NCBI GenBank assembly: GCA_903851195.1
Contig: CAINNJ010000055.1
Coordinates: forward strand, 62,001 to 126,000
DNA: 64,000 nt
DNA from: an uncultured Acidobacteriia bacterium
GTDB lineage: Bacteria > Acidobacteriota > Terriglobia > Bryobacterales > Bryobacteraceae
Direction: 5' to 3'
The notes beneath the pieces were generated by a model, which worked only from the letters and a program-made list of their open reading frames with translations, ran no database searches and had not been told where the DNA came from. A program made the position numbers and the translations under genes. Position 1 is the stretch's first letter; the number at the start of each line of letters is the position of its first letter. Below, piece after piece: positions 1 through 7,420 of the stretch.

Positions 1-1
1 G

Positions 2-340
2 TTCATGGACCCCTACCAGGCCGCGCGCGACTGGTCCGACAAAATCTTCGATGTTCATCTCAAAGACACCGAAATCAGGTACCAGGTGTTGCAGCGGACC
101 GGCATCAATCCCCCCGGCCCCGCCCAATGGTGGCGTTACCGTATTCCCGGCCAGGGGCAGATCGACTGGCCGAAGTTCTTCACGGTGCTGATGGATAAAG
201 GCTACACAGGCGCGATGAATATCGAGCACGAAGACGACACCTATCACCCCGGCTACGTCAACGGCAATGACATCAACGACGGCTACAAGACCGGCTTTCG
301 GCTGGGACTGCGCTTTCTCCGCCAGTACGTCCCGGTGTAG
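2..340 (+). CDS. Sugar phosphate isomerase/epimerase, C-terminal part
   Basis: The reading frame is open to the left edge, so only the last 112 residues are visible and the start lies outside the window. The segment F-D-V-H-L-K-D-T followed by GQGQIDWPKFF, GYTGAMNIEHED and a final arginine-rich helix is the typical end of the xylose-isomerase-like TIM barrel of sugar phosphate isomerase/epimerases. There, His, Asp and Glu residues bind a divalent metal. The substrate cannot be told from this fragment. It reads toward the csm operon but is separated from it by a strong hairpin, so it is probably a separate unit. Confidence 0.8.
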   Translation, partial: FMDPYQAARDWSDKIFDVHLKDTEIRYQVLQRTGINPPGPAQWWRYRIPGQGQIDWPKFFTVLMDKGYTGAMNIEHEDDTYHPGYVNGNDINDGYKTGFRLGLRFLRQYVPV

Positions 341-382
341 CCGCCCACGGACCGCCAGCTGCCCGCGCGGTCCGTCGGGCGG
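341..382 (+). terminator. Extended GC-rich hairpin after the isomerase gene
   Basis: Directly after the stop codon, bases 348-355 (CGGACCGC) pair perfectly with 367-374 (GCGGTCCG) around an 11-nt loop. The outer arms 341-346 (CCGCCC) and 377-382 (GGGCGG) extend the stem to 14 pairs with a small internal loop. There is no T-run afterwards, so this is at best a weak intrinsic terminator. It could also be an RNA-processing or boundary structure that shields the csm operon from readthrough. Confidence 0.45.
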
Positions 383-423
383 TTGAGTTGTGGCACTAGT
401 GTTAGGCTAACGAGAGACCTCGC

Positions 424-1842
424 ATGTCAGCGCAGATCCTGTTACAGGGCAGACTGCTGGGGGCGGATGAATTTCTCCTTTCCGCTCCGGCAGATAAAGA
501 TAATCGTGCGTTTGAAGCGCGCCTCTGGTGGGTGGCGTTGCTGGGCGACGTCTTGCCGCGCGCTCTGCTCGCGGAACTGCAACTGCCTCCTCTGCTTCTG
601 GGCTCGGCCGGTGGCGGCAGATTTCTGGTGATTCTTCCGGATAACGCCCGCGCCGCGGCTGCCGGCGAGTTTCTCGACAAGGTCAGCGAGGCGCTCGAAC
701 GCTTTACCGGCGGAGTCGTGCGCATCGCCTGGAGTGCCACGGAAAATCTGGGCGACTGGACAGTCGTCCGCAAGCGCCTGCAGGACGGCACGCGCGCTTC
801 GCAAAAAACGCACGCCCCCGCGGCCGGCTTCTTCGACCCTTTCGTTCCCGCGCCCTCCGGCGATTCGATTCCGCGCGGTCTGCGCGACGCCACCGGCATC
901 GGTTTCAGCCTGGATTTCCCGGCACTGCTCGGCATCGAAGGCGGCCAACATCGCTGGGATCTCGGCCGTCAGGCCAGTCTCGAAAACATCTCGCTTACCC
1001 GGCACGCCGCGCGCAACGGCGACGCCATCGCATCGGTGAAGGAACTCGCCAAGCGCGCCAAAGGCGAAAAGCTCTGGGGCATGCTGCGCGGCGAGATCGA
1101 CGATTTCGGCACCCGCATCCGCCGCGCCCAAAGCGTGGAAGAGCATGTCCAGCTTTCCATGCTGTACAAGCAGTTTCTGGCGGGCGAGATCGAACTGCTC
1201 TGTTCCCAGGGCGACTACTTCCAGCGCGTCACCGTCCTTCGCGCCGATACCGCCGATTTCGCGGTCTATGGCTCCTGGGACGCCCTGCCCGGATTTGCCC
1301 GCGAACTGCAGCGCGTCTTCGCCGTCTTCGCTGAAGAGAACCTGAAGGAACTGCCCGGCGGGGAAGCGAAGAGCATCACCATGGCGACCACGCTGGCCGA
1401 CCCGGGCGCGGCTATCGCGCGCGTCTGGCAGGACAGCGTTCGGGATCTCGAAATCGCTAAGGCGTCCGATAAGGATTGCTTCTACATGCTGGGCGAAGTG
1501 CTCGAATGGAAGCAGCTGAACGAGGCGGCGGAACTCAAAGACACCGTGGTTCAGCTGAACGAGGAATTCCGCGGCGGCAAGCAGTTCCTTAGCCAGTTGC
1601 GTAACCTGTATAAGAAGGCGGAAACGCCCGGCGCGGGTCCGGCCGATCAGGAACGCCTCATGGCGCGGGCCGTCCGTTTTCAGCGGCGCTTTGCCCGCGT
1701 GGCGAATCGCAAAGAGCGCGAGTTCCAGAAGTTGCGTTCCCATCTGATGAAAGAAATGGCCGGCCGCAGTCAGAGGGGCCGGCTCAAATTGCGGCCGGAA
1801 GGTTTGGTGGCGCTCGAGTGGGCGCGCCTCGCAGAGGATTAG
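424..1842 (+). CDS. csm1: Minimal Csm1/Cas10-like large subunit, HD-less and GGDD-less
   Basis: This is the large subunit of a type III-A (Csm) CRISPR effector. Family Csm1 proteins are usually 750-850 residues with HD nuclease, Palm1, zinc finger, Palm2 (GGDD cyclase) and a C-terminal helical domain. This protein has 472. Residues 60-72 (GSAGGGRFLVILP) match the Palm1 core. Residues 217-229 (LWGMLRGEIDDFG) match the LkxDVDxLG start of Palm2 with D changed to E. Residues 271-286 (VLRADTADFAVYGSWD) align with the usual YAGGDDLF...GPWD, so GGDD is D275-T276-A277-D278. Residues 351-400 match the usual LFGE...W..F..LYK C-terminus. There is no HD motif at the N-terminus, and only two cysteines (C260, C352), so no zinc finger. 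Both enzymatic activities are probably lost. ATG is preceded by GAGAG. It is first in a five-gene csm operon, 6 nt before csm2. Confidence 0.85.
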   Translation: MSAQILLQGRLLGADEFLLSAPADKDNRAFEARLWWVALLGDVLPRALLAELQLPPLLLGSAGGGRFLVILPDNARAAAAGEFLDKVSEALERFTGGVVRIAWSATENLGDWTVVRKRLQDGTRASQKTHAPAAGFFDPFVPAPSGDSIPRGLRDATGIGFSLDFPALLGIEGGQHRWDLGRQASLENISLTRHAARNGDAIASVKELAKRAKGEKLWGMLRGEIDDFGTRIRRAQSVEEHVQLSMLYKQFLAGEIELLCSQGDYFQRVTVLRADTADFAVYGSWDALPGFARELQRVFAVFAEENLKELPGGEAKSITMATTLADPGAAIARVWQDSVRDLEIAKASDKDCFYMLGEVLEWKQLNEAAELKDTVVQLNEEFRGGKQFLSQLRNLYKKAETPGAGPADQERLMARAVRFQRRFARVANRKEREFQKLRSHLMKEMAGRSQRGRLKLRPEGLVALEWARLAED

Positions 1843-1848
1843 AGAGAC

Positions 1849-2439
1849 ATGGCTGAAGAGCAGGCGAAACAACAGGGAAATCGCGAAAATCGGCCGCCCC
1901 GCGAAGGCGGCGGTGGCTCCCGGCCCGGTGGCCGCCCCGCCGGTGGACCCGGTAGCGGTGGTCCCGGCGGCGAACGGCGCGAAGGGCGTCCCGGGGGTGA
2001 TCGTGGTGGCGACCGCGGCGGTGATCGTGGTGGTCGCGAAGGCCGGCCCGGTGGCGATCGTGGCGGAGACCGCGGCGGCGAGCGCCGCTTCGACGGACCG
2101 CCCGAGATCGAACTCGAAAAGCTCGTCGGCGACAGCCTGTACCTGGACAACCAGGCGCACATCGTCGTCAGCCGCATGCGCGATATGGATTCCGGCACGC
2201 GCAGCCAGTTGCGCCGCCTCTACAACGCCGTGCGCCGGGCCACCCGCGCGCCGGAGAACGAACGCCAGCACGAATTCGTCATGTTGCGCGCCCGTCTGGC
2301 CTACACCATCGCGCGCCACGGACTGCGCAGTCTCGACCAGCTCGAGCGGCTGTTGCTGCAGGTGACGCGCAAGAACGATGCGCGGGGCTATGAACGCTTC
2401 CGCGATCTCTTCGAAGCCATCGTTGCTTATAACGAATAG
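1849..2439 (+). CDS. csm2: Csm2 small subunit with an N-terminal RGG-rich tail
   Basis: Residues 85-196 form an all-helical domain that fits Csm2 (Cas11 of type III-A), the small subunit that lines the inner filament of the complex. Supporting stretches are EIELEKLVGDSLYLDNQAH, SGTRSQLRRLYNAV and FRDLFEAIVAY. Position between csm1 and csm3 supports the call, since Csm2 is poorly conserved. Residues 1-83 are low-complexity Gly/Arg/Pro with repeated RPGGDRGGDRGG units, resembling RGG-box RNA-binding tails. Ordinary Csm2 proteins are about 120-160 residues and lack such a tail. The start ATG follows AGAGAG, 6 nt after csm1. The repetitive coding DNA at 1910-2090 makes length variation among relatives likely. 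Confidence 0.8.
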   Translation: MAEEQAKQQGNRENRPPREGGGGSRPGGRPAGGPGSGGPGGERREGRPGGDRGGDRGGDRGGREGRPGGDRGGDRGGERRFDGPPEIELEKLVGDSLYLDNQAHIVVSRMRDMDSGTRSQLRRLYNAVRRATRAPENERQHEFVMLRARLAYTIARHGLRSLDQLERLLLQVTRKNDARGYERFRDLFEAIVAYNE

Positions 2440-2464
2440 AATAATCAGGATCTGAAGGACGCGA

Positions 2465-3301
2465 ATGAGCGCTCACACTGCACAAACGGAATTGAAGCTG
2501 ATCGGCAAACTGATCCTCGAAGGCGAGTTGCACTGCGAGACCGGCCTGCACATCGGCGCGGGCAAAGGCTCTTTGGAAATCGGCGGCGCGGATAACCCCG
2601 TCGTGAAGGATTCGCACGGGCGTCCCTACGTCCCCGGCAGTTCGCTGCGCGGTCGCATTCGCGCGCTGCTCGAGCAATCGACCGGCGCCGCCGTGCCCTC
2701 CGAACTCGTCTATCTTTCGAAGCGCAAAGGCCAGGAAGTCCGTATCCACCAGAGCGACCGGGCCGACGACGAGATCTGCATCCTGTTCGGCCGCAGCCCG
2801 GGCCGCATGGAAAAGGTGGGCGGCGGCGACCTCGACAGCAATCACGCCACCCCCGCGCGCCTCAGCGTCTTCGACGCGCCTCTGGTCGCCGAAAGCATCA
2901 CGCCCCAGATGCGCGAAACGCTGGATGACGAACTCACGGAAGTGAAGAGCGAGAACGCCATCGATCGCATCACGTCCCAGGCCAATCCCCGCACTCTCGA
3001 ACGCGTCCCCGCCGGCGCGCGCTTCAAAGTGCGCATGGTGCTCGATGTGCTTTGCCCGGAAGACGCCGTGCTGCCTGGCCTGCTTGTGCAGGGCCTTCGG
3101 CTGCTGGAAGACGACACCCTGGGTGGCGGCGGTTCGCGCGGCAGCGGCCGCGTTCGCTTTGCCGACCTGAAACTCCTCTGGCGCGGGCGCGAGTTCTATG
3201 CCTCCGGTGCCGCCGAACGCGAGATCGCGGCCGGAACCGATTCCGCCGGTCTTCAGGCCAAAGTCAATGAAGCCGGCGACAGCCTGATTGGCGCAGCCTG
3301 A
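2465..3301 (+). CDS. csm3: Csm3, backbone RAMP protein with target-RNA slicer site
   Basis: This is Csm3 (Cas7 group), the repeated backbone subunit that binds crRNA and cuts target RNA at 6-nt intervals. Residues 27-31 (GLHIG) and 41-49 (GADNPVVKD) align with the region of the known catalytic aspartate (D32 of Staphylococcus epidermidis Csm3), here D43, which is present. Other family features are YVPGSSLRGRIRALL (55-69), TEVKSENAIDRITSQANPR (158-176) and the glycine-rich RAMP loop LGGGGSRGSGRVRF (219-232). At 278 residues it is slightly longer than the usual 215-250 because of a 35-residue C-terminal extension. It starts 25 nt after csm2, behind a GAAGGA ribosome-binding site. By sequence the slicer should be active. 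Confidence 0.95.
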   Translation: MSAHTAQTELKLIGKLILEGELHCETGLHIGAGKGSLEIGGADNPVVKDSHGRPYVPGSSLRGRIRALLEQSTGAAVPSELVYLSKRKGQEVRIHQSDRADDEICILFGRSPGRMEKVGGGDLDSNHATPARLSVFDAPLVAESITPQMRETLDDELTEVKSENAIDRITSQANPRTLERVPAGARFKVRMVLDVLCPEDAVLPGLLVQGLRLLEDDTLGGGGSRGSGRVRFADLKLLWRGREFYASGAAEREIAAGTDSAGLQAKVNEAGDSLIGAA

Positions 3302-3323
3302 TCGGCCGCAAGAGAGCCGCTGA

Positions 3324-4724
3324 ATGAGTCTGATTGAAGTCAAGCTGCGGCCCACGGGCCCGTGGCGTGTGGGGCATCGCGCGGGCGACCGGGAACGGGT
3401 CGATGTGATTTATCACAGCGACGCGCTCTATTCCGCTGTCACCCATGCCATGCGCGCGCTCGGCTGGCTGACCGAGTGGCTCGAAGCGACCGCCGCGGCG
3501 ACCGGCGACCCGGCCGTCCGTTTCAGTTCGCTGTTCCCGTTCATGGGCAAGACGCGCCTGGTGACGCCGCCCAAATCGGCGTGGCCTCCGGCGCTCCCGG
3601 GCCGGCTCTACCTGCAGGGCGCGAAGCTGATTCCGCTCGAAATTGTGAAGACCGGCGTTGTGGATGAGTCGCGCTGGAGCGTCGATGGCGAAAGCCAGTG
3701 CCTGGTGCCGCTGGGCGGCAGCGCGCCGTTCCGCATCTCGATGCGTTCCGCCGCCGCCGTGGATCGTCTTACCGGCGTTGCCGAGCCTTTTCAGACCGCC
3801 TGCCTGGAGTTCGCGCCGAACGCCGGGCTCTGGGGCGTGTTTTCCGTTTCCGATCCCGTCTGGGAATCCCGCGTCAAAGCGGCTTTGCGCCTGCTGGCCG
3901 ATTCCGGCTTCGGCGGCGAGCGCTCCCGTGGCTGGGGCCGTGCCAGTGAGCCGCATTTCGCGGAAGCCTCGCATCTCTTCGCGGCTACCGGTGTGGAGAA
4001 ATGCTGGTGGCTGCTTTCGCTTTTTTCGCCGCACGAGCAGGATGTAGTGGACTGGTCCCGCGGGGAGTTCACCGCGACCGTGCGAGGCGGCTGGACCGAC
4101 AGCCCCGCCGGCGCCGGCGCGAAGAAGCAGGTTCGCATGATGGAGGAAGGCTCCGTGGTCGCCGCCGATTCGCTGCGCGGCCGTGCCGTTGACGTCGCCC
4201 CGGACGGCTTCCCGCATCCCGTGTATCGGGCGGGTTTTGCGCTGGCGATGCCCGCGCCCGCCGAGATTCTTCTGCGGCCGCCGACGGTGAGCAGGCAACC
4301 GGTCGCCCCTGCAGCCGAGCCGGCCGTCGTTGCCACGCCCGAAGTGACGCCGGTCGAACCGGAGACACCCGTTGTCGAACCACCTGCAACGGAGCCCGAT
4401 CCGCTACCCGAAATCCCCGCGCTCGTGACGGAACCAGATGCGCCGATCGATGTGCCGGCTGCGGAATCCGAAACCCTTATTGATCCCGCTCCGCCTCAAC
4501 CGGAACCTCCGCCGGCGGAACCGGAAACCACTCCGGCCGAAATCCCGGCTGCGGACCCGCAACCGGAACCCGCCGTACCGGCCGCTGAGCCCGCAGAACC
4601 AGTAGCCCCTGCGGAACCCGCCGCGCCTGCGGAACCCGACGCGCCCGCTGAACCCGCGTCGCCCGGCGCCGCCGAGCACGACGAAACCACCGCTCCCCAC
4701 AACCCCGGCGAGGTACCCGAATGA
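3324..4724 (+). CDS. csm4: Csm4 with a long Pro/Glu/Ala-rich C-terminal tail
   Basis: Csm4 (Cas5 group RAMP) caps the complex by holding the crRNA 5' tag and contacting Csm1. Family features are HSDALYSAVTHAM (31-43), SGFGGERSRGWGRA (194-207, RAMP glycine loop), WLLSLFSP (229-236) and KKQVRMMEEGSV with FPHPVYRAGFALAMP at 267-310. Normal Csm4 proteins end near here at about 300-330 residues. This one continues for about 147 residues (320-466) of almost pure Pro, Ala and Glu with some Asp, Val and Thr, predicted disordered and strongly acidic. The gene starts 22 nt after csm3, and its stop overlaps the csm5 start as ATGA, so translation is coupled. Confidence 0.9.
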   Translation: MSLIEVKLRPTGPWRVGHRAGDRERVDVIYHSDALYSAVTHAMRALGWLTEWLEATAAATGDPAVRFSSLFPFMGKTRLVTPPKSAWPPALPGRLYLQGAKLIPLEIVKTGVVDESRWSVDGESQCLVPLGGSAPFRISMRSAAAVDRLTGVAEPFQTACLEFAPNAGLWGVFSVSDPVWESRVKAALRLLADSGFGGERSRGWGRASEPHFAEASHLFAATGVEKCWWLLSLFSPHEQDVVDWSRGEFTATVRGGWTDSPAGAGAKKQVRMMEEGSVVAADSLRGRAVDVAPDGFPHPVYRAGFALAMPAPAEILLRPPTVSRQPVAPAAEPAVVATPEVTPVEPETPVVEPPATEPDPLPEIPALVTEPDAPIDVPAAESETLIDPAPPQPEPPPAEPETTPAEIPAADPQPEPAVPAAEPAEPVAPAEPAAPAEPDAPAEPASPGAAEHDETTAPHNPGEVPE

Positions 4725-5872
4725 AGTACCAGCTCAAAGTCCTGACGCCCACCTTGGTCGGCGACGGCAATCGCCTCTCGCCCATCGACTACATGGTCTG
4801 GCGCGATCAGGTTAACGTTCTCAACCAGCACCGCATCTTCAAGCTGCTCTCCAAAGGCCCGCGCCTCGAAGGCTACCTGCAACAACTGCAAAAGGCCACC
4901 CGGCTCGATTTCGCCTCCTGGGGCGGCTTCGCGCAGAACTATGCCGACCGGCGCATCCCCTTCGAAGACGCCTCCTATACGCCGTTCTTCAACAGCGCTC
5001 CGGTCGAAAGCCTTAGCATCCCGACCTTCGCCACCGGCCAGTCCGGCCCGTTTATCCCAGGCGCCGCCATCAAAGGCGCGCTGCGCACGGCCTTCGTCTT
5101 TTCCCGGCTGAAGCCCGGCGCCGTTCACGATCTGGCCGACAAACTGACCGGAGAACGTCTGCCCCGTCGGCCCGCCGAAGACCTCGAACGTCACGCCGCC
5201 GGACCCGGCGGTTCCGACCGCATGCGCGTCGTCTCCATCGGCGATTCCGCCGGCCAGTCGCGCGAAACCTTCAAAGTCTACCTGCTGCGCCTTTCCACCC
5301 TGATCGCGCGCGGCCCCGACCAGTTCTCTCTCGGCTGGAAGCAGACCGGCCGCGGCGCGGTGGACGGCAAACGCCCCGACGACGCGACCCCGACTTTCGC
5401 CGAGATGGCCGCGCCCGGTACCACCTTCGAGGGCGACTGGCGTGAAAACGCCTTCCTCAATCGCGAAGAAGTCCGGCAAATGCTCCGCTGGAGCCAGCCG
5501 GTCACGCACCAGACGCTTTTCGACGCGGCCAATCAATACGCGGCGAAGCAACTCGAACTGCACGCCCGCTACGCGCAGTGGGCTTCGCTCCCGCTGCTGG
5601 CCGCGTCCGTGGCGGATCTGCAACAGAAACTCGACGCCGCGAAATCCGCCGGCGGTTGCCTTCTCGCGATCGGCTGGGGCGCAGGCTTCCTCAGCAAGTC
5701 GGCGGCTATCGGCGCGGACGAAGCGGATCAGCGCAAAGTGCTCGGCATGCTGCCGTTCTACAACAAGGCGATCCAGTCCGGCCTGCCGTTCCCGAAAACC
5801 CGGCGCGTGGTGTTCCTGAAGAACAAGCCCGCAGCCCTGCCCGGTTGGGTCGAACTCCGCGTCGGCTTATGA
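4721..5872 (+). CDS. csm5: Csm5, crRNA 3'-end RAMP subunit
   Basis: Csm5 (Cas7 group) sits at the crRNA 3' end of the Csm complex and recruits maturation nucleases in studied systems. The start MKYQLKVLTPTLVGDG gives the first RAMP strand. Residues 109-125 (GPFIPGAAIKGALRTAF) form the conserved PGSSIKGALRT-type motif. The C-terminal part has IGWGAGFLSKS, PFPKTRRVVF and LPGWVELRV, all typical. Length (383) is normal for the family. The start ATG overlaps the csm4 stop in ATGA. No cas6 or csm6 follows. Instead a Uma2-type protein begins 7 nt after the stop codon. Confidence 0.9.
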   Translation: MKYQLKVLTPTLVGDGNRLSPIDYMVWRDQVNVLNQHRIFKLLSKGPRLEGYLQQLQKATRLDFASWGGFAQNYADRRIPFEDASYTPFFNSAPVESLSIPTFATGQSGPFIPGAAIKGALRTAFVFSRLKPGAVHDLADKLTGERLPRRPAEDLERHAAGPGGSDRMRVVSIGDSAGQSRETFKVYLLRLSTLIARGPDQFSLGWKQTGRGAVDGKRPDDATPTFAEMAAPGTTFEGDWRENAFLNREEVRQMLRWSQPVTHQTLFDAANQYAAKQLELHARYAQWASLPLLAASVADLQQKLDAAKSAGGCLLAIGWGAGFLSKSAAIGADEADQRKVLGMLPFYNKAIQSGLPFPKTRRVVFLKNKPAALPGWVELRVGL

Positions 5873-5879
5873 TGGCGGT

Positions 5880-6374
5880 GTGCCAGCCGTACGAATCCCG
5901 GTAGAAGATTACCTGAAGACCAGTTACCGTCCTGACGTCGACTACGTGGACGGCTACACCGAGCAGCGGCATTGCGCCGGGAAAACCCACGGGAAAATGC
6001 TGCTTCGGCTGGCAATTCTTCTCAACAACATGCCGGCCGTGTTCGCGTATCTGGAAACACGCACCCAGGTAGCCCCCGACCGCTTCCGGGTTCCCGACGT
6101 CTGCGCGTTCCTCGACCGCGAACCCGACGAAGAACGCTTCACCACGCCGCCGTATCTCTGCATCGAAGTTCTGTCACCCGAGGACCGGATTCCTCGCGCC
6201 CTCAAAGTCGCCAAAGACTACTTCCGGATGGGCGTGCCGAACGTCTGGATTGTGGATCCCGCGGACCGCATCGCGTACGTCTGCGGTCCGGACAACACCC
6301 TGCATCCCGCGGAATTCATGATCGCCACCAGCGACGGCCGAATCGCCCTCCCGACAGAAGCGATCTTCGCCTAA
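5880..6374 (+). CDS. Uma2-family PD-(D/E)XK endonuclease-fold protein
   Basis: The 164-residue protein fits the Uma2 (DUF820) family of restriction-endonuclease-fold proteins. Candidate active-site elements are D73 in RVPDVCAF, E96 in CIEVLSPED and K109 in ALKVAKDYFRMG, followed by the signature GVPNVWIVDPADR. Family members are very common in cyanobacteria, Acidobacteria and Planctomycetes and their function is mostly unknown. The start is GTG at 5880, because the ATG codons at 5869 and 5872 lead into an early stop. It lies 7 nt behind csm5 on the same strand, so it is probably cotranscribed with the csm genes. Whether it works with the Csm complex is inference. Its TAA overlaps the korB stop on the other strand. 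Confidence 0.8.
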   Translation: MPAVRIPVEDYLKTSYRPDVDYVDGYTEQRHCAGKTHGKMLLRLAILLNNMPAVFAYLETRTQVAPDRFRVPDVCAFLDREPDEERFTTPPYLCIEVLSPEDRIPRALKVAKDYFRMGVPNVWIVDPADRIAYVCGPDNTLHPAEFMIATSDGRIALPTEAIFA

Positions 6375-7420
6375 CGGAAATCTTCCATCAGCTTCGCCAG
6401 TTCGCCCGACCCCGGGCACAACTTCTCAAACGGCAAACTCCCCAGCGGCGCTTGCGGCGTGTTATTCATCTCGTGCATTTCCGGCACGCTCTCATCCACG
6501 AATAACACCCCGGTCACCACTTCGCCCTGGTGCTCGCGCAGATACTTCAGTGCCGCCTGACGATCCGATACATCGTAGTTCTCCGGCACGCGCGTAAACC
6601 GCAGCACACTGCCGTCGTGCATCGTCACGTTCGTCTGCCCCACCTGCCCGATCTCCGCCACAATCTCACCCGACGGCGGCACGAAATCCGATTCCGTGGC
6701 TACCAGATGCTTCCCGCGCGTGTACTTATAGCTCTTCGTCGAGCCCTCGTGATCGTTGAACGTCACGCAGGGCGAAATCACATCGACTATCGCGAAACCG
6801 CGGTGCGAAAGTCCCGCCTTCAGAATCGGCACTAACTGCTGCTTATCGCCCGAAAAACTCCGCGCCACGAACGTCGCGCCCAGACTCAGAGCCAGTTGCA
6901 CCGGGTCGATAGGCGACATCTTATTTGCCTCACCCTTCTTACTCTTCGAGCCCACATCGGAGGAAGCCGAAAACTGCCCCTTCGTCAACCCGTACACGCC
7001 GTTGTTCTCGATGACATACAGCATGTTCAGATTCCGCCGCATCGCATGGCATAAGTGCCCGATGCCGATCGACAGCGAATCCCCGTCCCCGGAAACTCCC
7101 AGGTAAGTCAGTTCCCGGTTTGCCGCATTCGCGCCGGTCGCGATCGCCGGCATGCGTCCGTGCGCCGAGTTAAATCCGTGCGCCCCGCCCACAAAGTAAG
7201 TCGGCGTCTTCGACGAGCAACCGATGCCGCTCAGCTTAGCCAGCATGTGCGGCGGCGTGGAAAGCTCCCACAACGCCCGCGTGATCGCCGCCGTGATGGA
7301 ATCGTGCCCGCAACCCGCGCACAACGTGGACATTGAACCTTCGTAATCGCGGATCGTCAGTCCCAGTTCATTGCGGCTCAGGCTGGGATGCGAGACCAGC
7401 GGTTTAACGATAGATGGCAT
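6371..7420 (-). CDS. korB: 2-oxoacid:ferredoxin oxidoreductase, beta (TPP) subunit
   Basis: KorB/PorB-type subunit binding thiamine pyrophosphate and a [4Fe-4S] cluster. It oxidatively decarboxylates a 2-oxoacid (probably 2-oxoglutarate) to the acyl-CoA with ferredoxin reduction. CAGCGHDSI near residue 34 and IGCSS hold cluster cysteines. The TPP motif is GDGDSLSIGIGHLCHA followed by ENNGVYGLTKGQ. The 349-residue length fits stand-alone KorB. Its start overlaps the korA stop by 17 nt, so the two are translationally coupled. It is the last gene of a three-gene minus-strand operon. Confidence 0.92.
   Translation of the reverse strand: MPSIVKPLVSHPSLSRNELGLTIRDYEGSMSTLCAGCGHDSITAAITRALWELSTPPHMLAKLSGIGCSSKTPTYFVGGAHGFNSAHGRMPAIATGANAANRELTYLGVSGDGDSLSIGIGHLCHAMRRNLNMLYVIENNGVYGLTKGQFSASSDVGSKSKKGEANKMSPIDPVQLALSLGATFVARSFSGDKQQLVPILKAGLSHRGFAIVDVISPCVTFNDHEGSTKSYKYTRGKHLVATESDFVPPSGEIVAEIGQVGQTNVTMHDGSVLRFTRVPENYDVSDRQAALKYLREHQGEVVTGVLFVDESVPEMHEMNNTPQAPLGSLPFEKLCPGSGELAKLMEDFR

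Noticed and set aside
375-423. Sigma-54-like TGGCAC followed by TT five bases on, before csm1
   Set aside because: The essential GC at the -12 element is missing (AG at 404-405), so the match is not meaningful. No good sigma-70 promoter is visible either.
442-2319. Long minus-strand open frame opposite csm1-csm2
   Set aside because: Composition is Ala/Gly/Arg with no domain, while the plus strand encodes clear Csm proteins with ribosome-binding sites.
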